Source: Bombyx mori
Taxonomy: Eukaryota; Arthropoda; Insecta; Lepidoptera; Bombycidae
NCBI RefSeq assembly: GCF_030269925.1
Contig: NC_085129.1
Location: 17,351,501-17,415,500 of the forward strand
Reading direction: 5' to 3'
DNA length: 64,000 nucleotides
Part shown: positions 1-10,846 of the stretch, piece after piece
How the letters are laid out: each line of letters begins with the position of its first letter
Position numbering within the stretch: the first letter of the stretch is position 1
Made by a program: the position numbers and the translations under genes
The notes under the pieces: model-generated
Told to the model about the DNA's origin: nothing
Databases searched by the model: none
What the model saw: only the letters and a program-made list of their open reading frames with translations

Positions 1-876
1 AGTCCGTTCATCGAATTATACATTTTATTTAAAAAATTAAACACACACACAACTGACACAAGTCACGTTAATTCTGTTTATAAATATTTTTATATTAATC
101 TTTATTTATGAATCATGAGAAAAAAAAAACATTACTTGCGCCCGTAGTAGCAAGCGAATGTTTTTAATTATTTTGACGTACAAAAACCCAACCAAAGTAC
201 CCGCGTGATGATCGTACGATCGCACTATCTTGGTCCCTCTCATAAGTTAAGCAGCATTAGAGCGAGATCGCTATACATCCTTATGTGCCAATCTGAGGAA
301 ATTGCAATGAGGTTTGCAACAGAAACCGTTTGGAATTCTCAGTAAATAGTGTTGGGTCAAGCTCGATCGATAATAAGCATGTATGAGAAATGACACAATT
401 AACGTTCGCAGCTGATGCAAAATATCAGTTCGTAATTATAGCTACATAATCAATTGCAATTGCTGATGTTTATAAACATTAAATAGATAAAATAAAATTA
501 CTTAAGTAGGGATTGAATGATAGCGAACTTATTGATTCTTGAGGCTTTTAAGTCTATGCTACCCTTGTGTTTCTAGGCTGTGTTTACAATCTAAGAATTT
601 GTTTTTGGGTATATTTCATTTACGGCTAAACTCTGCTGCCGTAAGTCAAGCGATGACAGACTTTTATGAGAATACCATCATGCGGAACCAAGGCATGGTA
701 GAGAAAAAGCTTTACGATACAGTTTATAATAAATTTCACTCCCTTCTCCTGATCCCCAAAGTATTTCAGGCTTCTTCGTATATGTATTCATTTCATCGGG
801 AAAGGGACTGAATATAACGACGTCGTATCTGTTCTACACATTCTAGATAAACTTTACAAATAAGCAACCAGTACGA
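1..876. other. AT-rich, no recognised feature
   Basis: No recognisable gene or repeat. A 90-codon open frame at 539-811 opens with TTG and contains AVSQAMTDFYENTIMRNQ. It matches no family I know and lacks splice or start signals, so it is not called. Confidence 0.5.
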
Positions 877-1362
877 TAAAGGACTGTGAAAAACCCCATT
901 CTCCGACCCAAACAGTTAACAGCGCCATCTAGGCGGGCTTTAGATAACCCACCGACAGAGGACCCGTTTTTTAGACCCAGATGCTTACAGTCCCAGTACA
1001 GATTAGGGCATAAACAGGGTAACGCTAACGATGGTATTATCGCCCTAGACACGTCATTTCGGATCCTCCCGATCCATTAACGGTGCTTTTAGGTACCTCA
1101 AGCACCGGTCACCGTCCTCGCCGAGCCCGTGGCTTGCGACGAAGGGCTCGACGAGTAAATCAACCCATAGACACAGCCCACTGAGTTTCTCGCCGGATCT
1201 TCTCAGTGGGCGTTTCCGATCCTGTGGTAGATTCTGCGAAGCACTGCTCTTGCTATGGCCAGTATTAGTAACACTCCCGGTTTGAGCCCCGTGAGCTAAC
1301 CTTCACGACAAGGAGAAGCTGAAATAGCCTCTCTAGGCTAACAGCATAGGTATAGAAAGAAA
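877..1362 (+). mobile_element. LINE-A 3' end (hairpin-tailed Jockey-type LINE)
   Basis: Longest copy of the commonest LINE end here. The last coding residues (ALDTSFRILPIH, stop at 1078) are followed by a 3' UTR with GGTGCTTTTAGGTACCTCAAG and the hairpin CCCACTGAG...CTCAGTGGG. Then come AGCACTGCTCTTGCT and the tail GCATAGGTA with an A-rich end. The relation to Jockey-type ORF2 comes from the copy at 35936-36515. It may correspond to a named silkworm LINE such as BMC1; I cannot verify that. Confidence 0.65.
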
Positions 1363-2620
1363 GTTACACTACCACTCGAGTTCTTGACCTCAATTTATAA
1401 AAAGTAACAAATTATTTAATTGTGGTTTTATTAGTGTTATCGTATCAGGAATGAGCAGCACTACGAGAACGCGATTATATAACTTACCATAGACACACCA
1501 AATATTAATTAGGTTCATGTGGTTCATAGATAATGCACTTAATATTATATATAGTTTCAATGCAAATATTGATGGCATCTCCGGAAATTCTTGATTTTAA
1601 ATAAGGTACAATAAGAAAAAATACTCATTTGTTGTCAATCATCTATAACAAATAAGCTTATAATATGGGACGACTGACTTCATACATTACATGCTAGTGA
1701 AATTTTGTTTAATTCAAACGGGTCATTGTACATTGGCTTACAGAAGTTAGAAGGCGTTCAAAGTTCAGTATCGCGAGGTAATCTACCCAACTGGTCAAAT
1801 AAATAAAAAATTTAGCTCCGATGCACGATTATTTAACACTAAATATTAATGACTTACAGTTAACAGGTTTTTTTTTTATGATTGAAAGATTACTGGTGGC
1901 CCGGAGGACAGGTGACAGACTGCATAATTATAATCTAGGAGTTATTTACGTTCCAATTTGCACTGATAAGTTTGTTAAGTACTCGTGATGCATAACAAAA
2001 TCCCGCGTAAAATGAGAAAATAGCTTATTTCCCGCGCGTTTCATAAATGAAATGCCGTTAAGACGTGATTAGTTTATTTATTGAAAAATGAAACAAACAA
2101 CAATCTACTTTGACGAACCTGTGTTTTTGTACGACGATATGTCGTCCTGGGTTCTTTTTTGTTTCATCATAATAATTAAAAGTAATTTTAATAATTTTTC
2201 TCACTCAATCCAGTATAGTAAAGTCAAGTAGGTACTTAGATGCATTATTATAACCAACGAACAGTTGAGTTTACTTGATAATCCATATTTTGCAAGTCAT
2301 GTACCTATTGATAGATTTACTTGAATATTATCATAGTCCTTGTTATTTGTAATATTAACACTATGAGATTATGGTGTTTTGAAGAAGATTTTTATTTTAT
2401 TATTTATTTATTTATTAATGATAGATAAACAAGGTGCAAGGTTTTGTTTTTTGTTCAACAGACATAACAAGTAAAACCTTGATAAATTGGTACAAAAAAG
2501 TAGCCGGACGGACTATAATAACGCAATAAGGTGACGCAGTAGGTAATTAGTTTCGTTGAGTATGGAAGCGATAAGGAACATTATTGTCTGCGCCGTTTTT
2601 ATTAAATTTTTTTATTCTTG
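1363..2620. other. AT-rich stretch, little recognised
   Basis: No coding evidence. A (TTTA)n run at about 2395-2415 followed by GATAGATAAACAAGGTGCAA looks like the reversed tail of a LINE with an (AAAT)n end. Confidence 0.4.
1877..1925 (-). repeat. Short LINE-A-related tail fragment
   Basis: ACTGGTGGCCCGGAGGACAG resembles the reversed 3' tip of the LINE-A subfamily found at 8372-8665. Only the tip remains. Confidence 0.4.
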
Positions 2621-2966
2621 TAGACGTCGTGGCCTAACAGCCTGGCCACGGGACATTCGCCGATGCGAATATTCGCGCGGTGCGAACGGCGAAGCGTCTA
2701 GCGACTAAAACAAGCGCATAGAAATGTACCTAACAAGCCACGCGCACCGGCGACCGGCGAAGCGACCGGCGAAATGTACCGAGCGAATCGCGCGATGCGG
2801 TGGGCGAGCAAAACAAATGCATGAATACGGACGGCGCGAGCCACGGAGTCGAGCGGTAGTCGCGGCGAATAGTGCAGTGATTAAATGAGTTTAGTTGTTT
2901 TCGCCGCGAAAAATTAACGCCGAAATTTTTATATTTTTTATTTATTTTTTATTTTATATTTTTAAA

Positions 2967-3406
2967 GTCGTCGTGGCCTAACGGACGTCCGGTGCAATCG
3001 TGTTGAGCGATGCACCGGTGTTCGAATATCAGGCGGGTACCAATTTTTGTAATGAAATACGTACTCAACAACACTCAACGTTCACGATTGATTTCCACGG
3101 TGAAGGAATAACATCGTGTGATAAAAATGAAATCTTCAAAATAATAATTTGCGTAATTACTGGTGGTAGGACCTCTTGTGAGTCTACACGGGTGGGTACT
3201 ACCACCCTGCCTATTTCTGCCGTGAAGTAGTAATGCGTTTCGGTTTGAAGGGTGAGGCAGCCATTATAACTATACTTGAGACCTTAGAACTTATATCTCA
3301 AGGTGGGTGGCGCATTTACGTTGTGGATGTCTATGGGCTCCAGTAACCACTTAACACAAGGTGGGCTGTGAGCTCGTCCACCCATCTAAGCAATAAAAAA
3401 ATAAAA
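2967..3406 (+). repeat. Bm1 SINE carried inside the 1101-bp element
   Basis: Near full-length Bm1: head GTCGTCGTGGCC, B-box GTGTTCGAATA, body GGTAGGACCTCTTGTGAGTC and tail AAGCAATAAAA. Its A-box region lacks several bases compared with other copies (CCTAACGGACG instead of CCTAAAGGATAAGACG). This is a diagnostic marker shared by all three 1101-bp copies, so the SINE was captured once. Confidence 0.88.
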
Positions 3407-3698
3407 TAGCTGAAATACTAGCTAGACCAGCTATTTGGAAGTCTAGCCACCCAAAGTATTTCTCGTACTTCTTGTGGAATTCTCCATCTATAGGTATACT
3501 CCGATTCTTATTCAAATCATGTACTTCACAATCTTTTCCAAATAATAGGTCCTGAACCAAAAAACTATTAATTTGTAAGCAATATCGAGATAATTTCGAT
3601 ATAGACATTTCGCTGTCGGACTTCCTTACTAGTCGCGGCGGCGAACGTGAGTACCCGTGGCCTGCAAACGGTGCTGCGCGAATGGTCGCCTCGCCCAC
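3407..3698 (-). other. Open frame in the right block of the 1101-bp element
   Basis: On the minus strand, a frame opening inside the right terminal repeat (MGEATIRAAPFAGHGYSR) runs through SKLSRYCLQINSFLVQDLLF and HKKYEKYFGWLDFQ, then into the reversed Bm1. The same frame is kept in the copies at 49493-49840 and 50253-50620. With the copies nearly identical this says little about selection. It may be a remnant of the autonomous parent's gene or of a captured host exon; I do not recognise it. Confidence 0.3.
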
Positions 3699-3738
3699 CG
3701 CTTCGCTGTTCGCACCGCCGATCCCCGTGGCCAGGCCG

Positions 3739-4160
3739 TAAATGATAAGACGCCAGGTATCAAATTATCAAGCCATCGACTCTGCCAATGTCTGAATCCC
3801 GCGGGCGGGTACTAATTTTTCTGATAAAATACGTACTTAACAAAATATGTTCACATAAGACTTCCACGGTGAAGGAATAACATCGTGTAATAAAAATCGA
3901 ACACGAAACAGCTATAGTTTGCGTGGTTGCTACTAGTAGGGTGTCTTGTGAGTCCGCACGGGTACCCGCCAACCTGCCTATTTCTGCCGTGAAGCAGTAA
4001 TGCATTATGGTTCGAAGGGCAGGGCTGCTGTTGTATAGTAAAACTGAGACTTAGAACTTAAGTCACAAGCTAAAGCGGCGGCATTTACGTACATTGATTC
4101 TTGGCTCCGGTAACACTATATGGGCTGTGAGCTGCTCTACCTACTGAAGCCATGAAAAAA
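3739..4160 (+). repeat. Older Bm1 SINE hosting the 1101-bp element (body)
   Basis: The body of a divergent Bm1 continues from its head at 2621-2637. It contains AAGACGCCAGG, CTTCCACGGTGAAGGAATAA, GTGAGTCCGCACGGGTAC and GCCGTGAAGCAGTAATGCAT, ending near GAAGCCATGAAAAAATT. Many substitutions show it is much older than its insert. Confidence 0.8.
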
Positions 4161-4186
4161 TTAGTGCCGCGGTCAGTAACGGTCTC

Positions 4187-4315
4187 AGTGTGCTTACTGC
4201 GAGTTTTTTAACGTTCTCGATAACGTAAGAGTTAACTTAAATTTGTATGCAGTCGGAACGTTTGCCTACGTTTGCCGCTAGGGGCGCTGTTCCAACTGCA
4301 TAGAAATTTGAGTTA
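4187..4315 (+). mobile_element. Palindromic MITE (MITE-P), one arm
   Basis: Begins GTGTGCTTACTGCGAG, then TTTTTTAACGTTCTCGATAA, and includes CCGCTAGGGGCGCTGTTCC. This is one arm of the palindromic family complete at 16634-16800. The second arm is cut short at about 4315 where a LINE-A fragment begins. Confidence 0.7.
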
Positions 4316-4321
4316 TGATTC

Positions 4322-4386
4322 TATCACCGGATCGGAATGGCGACCTACTAAGATGATCCGGCGAGAAACTCAGTGGGTTGTAACTA
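4322..4386 (-). repeat. LINE-A hairpin fragment
   Basis: ACCGGATCGGAATGGCGACC followed by GATCCGGCGAGAAACTCAGT: the LINE-A 3' UTR hairpin, reversed and isolated. Confidence 0.6.
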
Positions 4387-4389
4387 TAG

Positions 4390-5086
4390 GCCACCCATAG
4401 TTATACCTATCAGGCCCTTGACAGACTTAGGCATAGTCTCCAGCGACACTATTCTACTTAACCTTAACACATAATTTTATTTAAAAAAAAACAAGTTCAC
4501 TCACGTGGATAACCAGTTTCATAAGAAAAAAAAAACATATTATGTTTTAATTAATTATTGAAACATCAATCATTAGTTCAATCAGAGTGTTTATTTATAA
4601 AACCATTATAATGCCATTAAGGATCGGCAATGAACACGGTGTTTCGAATTATTGAGGCATTTTTGTTCCGCAATAAGAAATCAAAGCAGAAATACTATTG
4701 TTTCATATCTCGACTATTGTTACTGGCAATGAATTATGGTGACGTTCAGCCTATTTACCTTCAGATGGTGCCTTCTCCATCATCAGAGACCGATCGTTAA
4801 TTTGAGGTAATAACGTTAATATGCCTTTTTTTTCGGACTAGGTGCTGAACCTAGGGGGTTCGTCGAGCGAGACTTGACAGTCTGCAAATGTTGGGAACAA
4901 ACCGCGGGCCCAAGGGTCTTACCTACCAAACGACTCCACGAATGTCAATTTGCTTAGCTTATCAGATGTTCTAGGAAAATCTTTATCCGGATACACTTCA
5001 CACAAGATCTATATCGCGGGTCGTCTTTTCCAAGATCAATATTAATTTTAGCTTCACATAACTATCACGCCTTTTTATTTTTATTG
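4390..5086. other. AT-rich stretch, nothing recognised
   Basis: No gene, repeat or motif supported, apart from short A and T runs. Confidence 0.4.
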
Positions 5087-5476
5087 CTAAGATTGTTGGG
5101 CGAACTCACTCACCTGGTCACCGGAGCACATAGACATTTGCAACGTAAATGCGGCCACCCACCTTGAGACATGAGCTTTGAATCTCAGTTATACAGTACA
5201 TCGACTACCCCACCCTTCAAACCTAATGCACCACAACAGACCTAGGCAGGGTGTTAAAAGACCGCCAGTATTATTATTATTATTACGCATGTATTTATTT
5301 CGGGTTTGATTTGACCAAGATGTTATTCCTTCACCGTGAAAACCAATCGTGAACATTTGCTTCGTATGTATTTCATTTAAAAAATTGGTACCCACCTGAA
5401 GGATTCGAAAACCGGCCCAGTCGTTTAGCTTTAAACGTATGCACCGGGCGTCTTATCCCGCAGGCCACAACGACTT
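5087..5476 (-). repeat. Bm1 SINE, old copy
   Basis: Full span from tail (ATTGCTAAGATTGTTGGGCG) to head (CCACAACGACTTT) on the minus strand, with heavy divergence and an (ATT)n expansion at 5268-5285. Confidence 0.8.
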
Positions 5477-5543
5477 TAATGCTTGACTGAGATGTTCGAT
5501 CTTGGGCTTTCTTATGATGAATCGATTTACTGCCGCGTTGCAT

Positions 5544-5800
5544 GTTTTTTTATTTATTGCTTAGATGGGTGGACGAGCTCACAGCCCACCTGGTGTTAAG
5601 TGGTTACTGGAGCCCATAGCCCATAGATATCCACAACGTAAATGCGCCACCCATCTTAAGATATAAGTTCTAAGGTCTCAGTATAGTTACAACGGCTGCC
5701 CCACCCTTCAAACCGAAACGCATTACTGCTTCACGGCAGATATAGGCAGGGCGGTGGTACCCACCCGCGCGGACTCACAAGAGATCCTACCACGAGTAAA
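5544..5800 (-). repeat. Bm1 SINE, 5'-truncated, next to LINE-A
   Basis: From the poly(T)/TTGCTTAGATGGGTGGACG tail to GGTCCTACCACGAG-like sequence, where it meets LINE-A at about 5803. Confidence 0.8.
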
Positions 5801-5802
5801 TC

Positions 5803-6005
5803 TACCTTCGCAGAATCTACCGCCGGATCGGAAACGTGACCCACTGAGAATATCCGGCGAGAAACTCAGTGGCCTGTATCTGTGGGTTAATTCACTCGTG
5901 GAGCCCTTCGTCGCAAGCGACGGGTTCAGCGAGGACGGTGACCGGTGCTTGAGGTACTTAAAAGCACCGTTAATGGATCGAGAGGATCCGTAATGACATG
6001 TTTAG
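5803..6005 (-). mobile_element. LINE-A 3' UTR fragment
   Basis: GCAGAATCTACCGCCGGATC, the hairpin arms, GACGGTGACCGGTGCTTGAG and the C-terminal codons, reversed. The 3' tip is missing because the Bm1 abuts it. Confidence 0.65.
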
Positions 6006-6179
6006 GGCGACGTCGACTGTTTACCATTTGGTCCACAGGATCGGGTATTATTTTTTTTTTTTTTATGGCTCGAGTCTCTTCTTTTACGAATGACTCTGCC
6101 AATGTCAGGTAGAAGGATCGGGTATGGATTTACCTTTGTGATTAAAGGTGCGCTTTATCAGGTATTCGCATAAAAAAAT

Positions 6180-6535
6180 CGATGTTTTTAATTGAGCTTC
6201 AATTAAGTTAACTCTATTCAAATAGCTGAATATTTTTTTTTGTTATGATATGTTTTCGAAATTTAGTAAAGTTGTAAAAATTTCGCTCAAACCAAATAGC
6301 TTTTCAACCCTCGATATAATTCGTCTGTCCGGCTGTATGTTAGTGAACTCCTCTTAAACGGCTGAACCGATTTTGATTAAAAATATTTGCGTGTTTGTTC
6401 ATGTGGATTTGAATATGGTTTAGTTAGATTCACAAACCGATTAGCTACAAAAAACATATAATATTTTTTTAATAATAAAAGTTTGAAACTTTCGTATTTA
6501 AGACTTTTGTGTACAGAAAGTCTGTTGGGTTCGCT
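6180..6535 (+). repeat. RTE/Helitron-like degenerate repeat
   Basis: Contains AAACGGCTGAACCGATTTTG, a word found in many old insect RTE-type or Helitron-like repeats, and an AT-rich leader similar to the reverse of 24440-24620. No coding frame remains. Class uncertain. Confidence 0.45.
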
Positions 6536-6754
6536 AGAGAAAAGTTTAAGTTTATATAAAAAAGCAAAACTTAAAGAATTGATACATTACCAATTTGTTC
6601 CATCTCTTATTTCAGACCTGCACGTTGAATGAAGGTTGTTTATTAATGTAATTATTCTAGAAAATACTATTACTACACTCCTTAAACGATTTTGGCCACG
6701 GCGACCACTTCAACTCCGTTTTTAATTGTCACGGTGTGCTCGTATGTGTAGCCG

Positions 6755-6925
6755 GTTTCACGTCATTACGGATCCTTCCGATCCATTAACGGTGCTTTTA
6801 GGTACCTCAAGCACCGGTCACCGTCCTCGCCGAACCCATCGCTTGCGACGAAGGGCTCGACGAGTAAATTAGCCTATAAACACAGCCTTTCTCGGCTTTC
6901 TCGCCGGGTCATCTCAGTGGGTCGT
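6755..6925 (+). mobile_element. LINE-A 3' UTR fragment
   Basis: Starts ACGTCATTACGGATCC, includes GCACCGGTCACCGTCCTCGC and the hairpin up to CTCAGTGGGTCG, where it ends without its 3' tip. Confidence 0.65.
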
Positions 6926-7440
6926 GCACATTGCAGACAGGCGAGTACACCATTATAATAGTTGTAAGAAGAAAAAATATAACATTATACATAATAATAA
7001 TAATATGTAAATGGCTTTGCAATATACTAAATTGACGTCACACCTTACAATGCTCGCAGTGCATACCGGAACATAGCTTTAAACACAAAACAACGCCGTG
7101 TTTGTTAAGAGCCATAAAAGTGTTTTTTATAATTTTTGTAAACATTGTATACAGTAGACTTTGTCGGAAATATAGTAAAGATAAGCAAATAAACAGCTTT
7201 GTAAATAAGTAGATATTATGACATTTGTTGCAATAACATTTGCCCGTGAATTCCATTCGAACATCCATAATAGCGTTGAGGTCAAATTATCGATAACAGA
7301 TGTAACGTTGATGCGCATTTTCAATTGAGTCTCAGAACTCTCTAACAAAACAAACAAAGCTTCTGATACGCATAAATTTGGTTTCAACGTTGATTGGTAA
7401 TCTATTAAATAATCGAACACAAATGACGATATGGGCTATA
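6926..7440. other. AT-rich stretch with two unsupported open frames
   Basis: Overlapping minus-strand frames of 76 and 97 codons (7038-7420) are present, but no family, splice site or promoter supports them. Confidence 0.35.
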
Positions 7441-7449
7441 GGTATCAGG

Positions 7450-7506
7450 ATATGGATATATCAGGTGGGCCGTATGCTCGTCTGCCTACAAGGGCAATAA
7501 AAAAAA
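7450..7506 (+). repeat. LINE-B 3' tip
   Basis: TCAGGTGGGCCGTATGCTCG then CTGCCTACAAGGGCAATAAAA: the last 55 bp of LINE-B with its A tail. Confidence 0.7.
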
Positions 7507-8105
7507 ACAATTTATGAATGCGAGTGATAGTCTATGTTAGTGCGCGCGCCATCTTTAAATTTAGGTCATTGTTTGCTCCCGTTGATGCATATTAAGGATT
7601 GCTTTACAATATAATTAAATCGTGCCTAATCACTATGATACGAGTTTTAGTTAAAAGCACTTGCGGGCAGTCAAATTAAAATTGAAGTGCCTTTAAGACG
7701 ATATTTTTACGTAAATTCGACGGTCATGTCATTTTTTCCCGCTGAAATTTTTTGTAATAGCTAATATAAATTGTTGGTAGCATCGGATATACCTACAGTA
7801 GCAACAGATAAAGGCTTTTCGTTATTACAACAGAGAAATATCCTAATTTAGCATTCGATTATTGTTTTACAAGATTAGATAGGTAATCTTAAATACGAAA
7901 CAATATCTTTATTGAAACTTTTATGTATTATCGAATTATTATTTTTCGTGAATGATTACGTTGCGTACTAAAAATAATATCCAGATAAATGACAGACAAA
8001 TTTAATCAGTAATTCTTTATGATTTCATTTTTTTTCTTAAAATAACACTAATTTGAAATCAAATAATTTTTTTTCACAATACAATGCCTTGTTTTAGAAG
8101 GATAA
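7507..8105. other. AT-rich stretch, nothing recognised
   Basis: No gene or repeat supported. Confidence 0.4.
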
Positions 8106-8107
8106 CT

Positions 8108-8262
8108 AGTTGGTCATTACTGGTGGCCAGGAGGATCTACCGGTTTTGCCGGGTCAGGTGAACGTGCATGGTCTCAGCCCAGGGGTGGGATTATGTTAAC
8201 AGCTGCCCGAGTGCTTCGAAAGAAGAGCTGACATCTCAAAGGCGGTTATTTCGTGAATTCAA
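8108..8262 (-). mobile_element. LINE-A subfamily 2, 3' end
   Basis: TGGTGGCCAGGAGGATCTAC, GGTCTCAGCCCAGGGGTGGG and CAGCTGCCCGAGTGCTTCG: the reversed tail of the LINE-A variant found at 34498 and 36160. Confidence 0.55.
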
Positions 8263-8371
8263 CCAAAATGCCATTACCTAACTTACTGAACGTCAAATTA
8301 TGCCAAATGTACTAGTTATATAAGAGCCACAAGGTTAGAACCGACGGAGGAAACTTCCAATTTATTTTTTA

Positions 8372-8665
8372 TGTTTGTGAGATTTCTGGTGGCCCGGAGG
8401 CCTTTCCAGGTTTACCAGGGCAGGTGGGCGAGCAAGGGCTCAGCCAGGATGGGTGGGAGTTGCTAACAGCTACCCGAGCGCCTCCAAACGAGACCTAACA
8501 ACTCAAGAGTAGTTGCTTCGCGAATGAATCTACTGCCGGATCGGAATCGCGACCCGCTAAAAAGATCCGGCGAGAAACTCAGCGGGCTGATGCTTAGGTG
8601 ACGTTGCATGTCGAACTCTTTGCCGAGTTCGACGAGTACGGTTACCGAGGGCTTCCAATTTCACC
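8372..8665 (-). mobile_element. LINE-A subfamily 2, 3' end
   Basis: A longer copy of the variant tail: TGGTGGCCCGGAGGCC, GGGCGAGCAAGGGCTCAGCC, TGCCGGATCGGAATCGCGAC, the hairpin (CCCGCT...AGCGGG) and the acceptor-proximal GAACTCTTTGCCGAGTTC. In this subfamily the hairpin stem is GCCCGCTGAG rather than CCCACTGAG. Confidence 0.65.
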
Positions 8666-9892
8666 CACTTTTAATTACTCTTTTCCTCTTTTAAATGCAC
8701 ATTAAGAATTACATTACAAAACATTAATAAAAAGGAGTGGTGCTAACCTTTAGTTCTTATCTCATTTGTTAAGTAAACTTACTATTCGTAAAGTATTACG
8801 GATAAATACCTAATCATTAGATGCGATGACATTTTAGAAAACGAAAACCGGTAGGCAGTCAATCGCACATCCGCTAATTCATTAATGAATTAAATACCTA
8901 TGTTATTATAGAGTAATTAATTTCTATGTTCCATTGCTATTCCACGCTTTGGTTTACATAGCAAGGCATAGAGAGCCAGCTAGTTTCGGCGAATGAATTA
9001 AAAATCTGGAGATGAATTCGAAGATATATCCGATGTTCAACTGAAATACGGCCCTGGCTTCTACCATATTTGGCCCAGTCTTCACTATTATCGTCGCAAA
9101 TCCCAAGCTTGCCTTTAGACGCGACAGGCTCATTTGAAGTTCTGCGTCGCACACGCTACCTTCTCTAAGGAATTTCATAATAAACAAAGTCATTACTACG
9201 AACGCAAGCTAGCGACAAAATGTTTTGTTTTCATTATGTAATACGCGCTGGATTTCCTTATCTAGATGAATGTTATTGAGCATAAAACACGCCAGATACG
9301 TACCTAACTGATTAATTTAATAAAATTAGTGGCTCCAGGGTCGACCCACGACTGCATGCCTTCATGCTCATTAGGTCTGGTTAAGTAATAGACGTTTATC
9401 TAAACACGGCTGTTGTGTGTGTGCGCCATGTAAATAATTTATAGTTCAATGTCAATATAATTTTTCCTCTTGTTCAATCGTCATTTATCCGATCCGAATT
9501 AGGCAGAAGGTTTTATTTAAAATCGTTCTAGATTGAACTGGTTTATTATTATCCGTTCAATGTTCGAATATCGATTCAGACTATTTTCAAATTAGGTTTT
9601 ATTTTGAAGAGAAAAAAAAGCATTGCGAATTCCCAAATTTTTTGTTTATCAGTTATATCTGTGACTCCTTAATGAGTTATAGAAATATGTTAACAAACAA
9701 GACAAGAAGTCATCTTTGGGCTTGCAGTTCGCTTCCAACATCTGCGGACCGTCAATACTCACTTAGCGCGCGCTCTAGACGCGGGGATCTCACAAAAAAT
9801 ACAGCAAAGGGAAAATTTAAAACAATAGCGAATAAATAAATAACTGGGAACAAATCACTAACGGTCGTTCGGCCCCAAATTATTTCTTACTT
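8666..9892. other. Stretch without supported genes
   Basis: Two overlapping minus-strand frames (8937-9152, 8954-9193) and a plus frame (9642-9839) are open but unrecognised. The minus-strand region has more even base composition than its surroundings and could be an old coding fragment; no evidence beyond that. Confidence 0.35.
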
Positions 9893-10035
9893 AATTACGC
9901 CCATTTCTACCGTGAAGCAGTTGCGTTTCGGCTTGAAGGGTGGGGGTAGTCGTTGTAACTATACTTTAGAACTTATCTCAACCACTTAACACCAGGTGGG
10001 CTGTGACCTGGTCCACCCATCTAAGCAATCAAAAA
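9893..10035 (+). repeat. Bm1 SINE, 3' fragment
   Basis: From TTTCTACCGTGAAGCAG to CACCCATCTAAGCAATCAAA, with an internal deletion around the AAGGTGGG region. Confidence 0.75.
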
Positions 10036-10514
10036 AATGCAAATTAAATATAAAAAGTAAAATTATAATCATATAAAAAATATAAATTGTTTTTGGAACC
10101 GGAGGTTCTTTCTTTATTTTGATTTTCAATACGAATATTCTATGACATAAAAATTCATTTTTTTGTTTTTTTTCTTAAATATTAATTGATTTCCGCTATA
10201 ATAAAAAACAAATAGGCGAGTTTTGTGAATTATGTAAATGATTTAAAGGATATATTTTTGGCGTGATAAGCAAACACGTATACGAAAAATTCTAGAAATC
10301 TCGTTTATACAAACATTACATAGAAATAATATCAATGTATTTCCTTCAACAGTTCTGTCGCTTGGTAACAAATGAATAATTAGTATCATATAAAATAGAA
10401 TAACAAATATTTCCTTTCGCAGTTCCACTGTACGTAGGCGAGATCAGGAACACAGATCGCAGGTTTGACAACAAGTTTACATGAAGTTTCAAGTGTCTAG
10501 CTTATACAATTAAT
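10036..10514. other. AT-rich stretch, nothing recognised
   Basis: No gene or repeat supported. Confidence 0.4.
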
Positions 10515-10722
10515 GGCCCTTAACCCATAGACACAGCCCACTGAGTTTCTCGCCGGATCTTCTCAGTGGGTCGCGTTTCCGATCCGGTGGTAGATTCTGC
10601 GAAGCACTGCTCTTGCTGCGACCAGTGTTAGCAACACTTCGGTTTGAGCGCCGTGAGCTCACCCACATGTTAGGGCGAAGCTGAAATAGCCTCTCAAGAC
10701 TATCAGCATAGGTAGGAAAAAA
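10515..10722 (+). mobile_element. LINE-A 3' end
   Basis: CCCATAGACACAGCCCACTG, hairpin, GTGGTAGATTCTGCGAAGCA and the tip AGCATAGGTAGG with an A run. It lies 125 bp from the minus-strand exon at 10847. Confidence 0.7.
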
Positions 10723-10846
10723 AATGGGCGACCAGACTGGCTCTTCCGGGAGCCGGTAGTGACGTTGAATTGGCCATTCAACCTATTCGAGGAGTAAGTT
10801 TCGAAGGCATGATGATAAAAAAAATTGGTACCAATAAAAGACTTAC

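Larger units (their letters stand above)
2638..3738 (+). mobile_element. 1101-bp TAA element, independent copy inserted in another Bm1
   Basis: Same 1101-bp length and terminal repeats as the copies at 48-50 kb, flanked by TAA (2635-2637 and 3739-3741). The host is an older, unrelated Bm1 whose head (GTCGTGGCC-TAA) lies to the left and whose body (ATGATAAGACGCC...) resumes to the right. The left block (2638-2966) is CpG-rich with repeated GGCGA/GCGAA words. An internal Bm1 occupies 2967-3406 and the right block 3407-3738. Confidence 0.88.

Noticed and set aside
539..811. 90-codon open frame
   Set aside because: TTG start, no family resemblance, no splice or promoter support.
2638..2900. Bacterial contamination or a CpG-island promoter
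   Set aside because: The same CpG-rich block recurs twice at 48.4-49.0 kb inside TAA-flanked elements, so it is transposon sequence.
3000..3230. 76-codon plus-strand protein repeated at 49142 and 49902
   Set aside because: It is the Bm1 SINE sequence read as a frame; Bm1 is non-coding and Pol III-transcribed.
7038..7420. Minus-strand frames of 76 and 97 codons
   Set aside because: AT-driven composition, overlap each other, no recognisable domain.
8937..9193. Two overlapping minus-strand frames as a host exon
   Set aside because: No consensus splice pair fits either frame and no family is recognisable; left as unassigned sequence.
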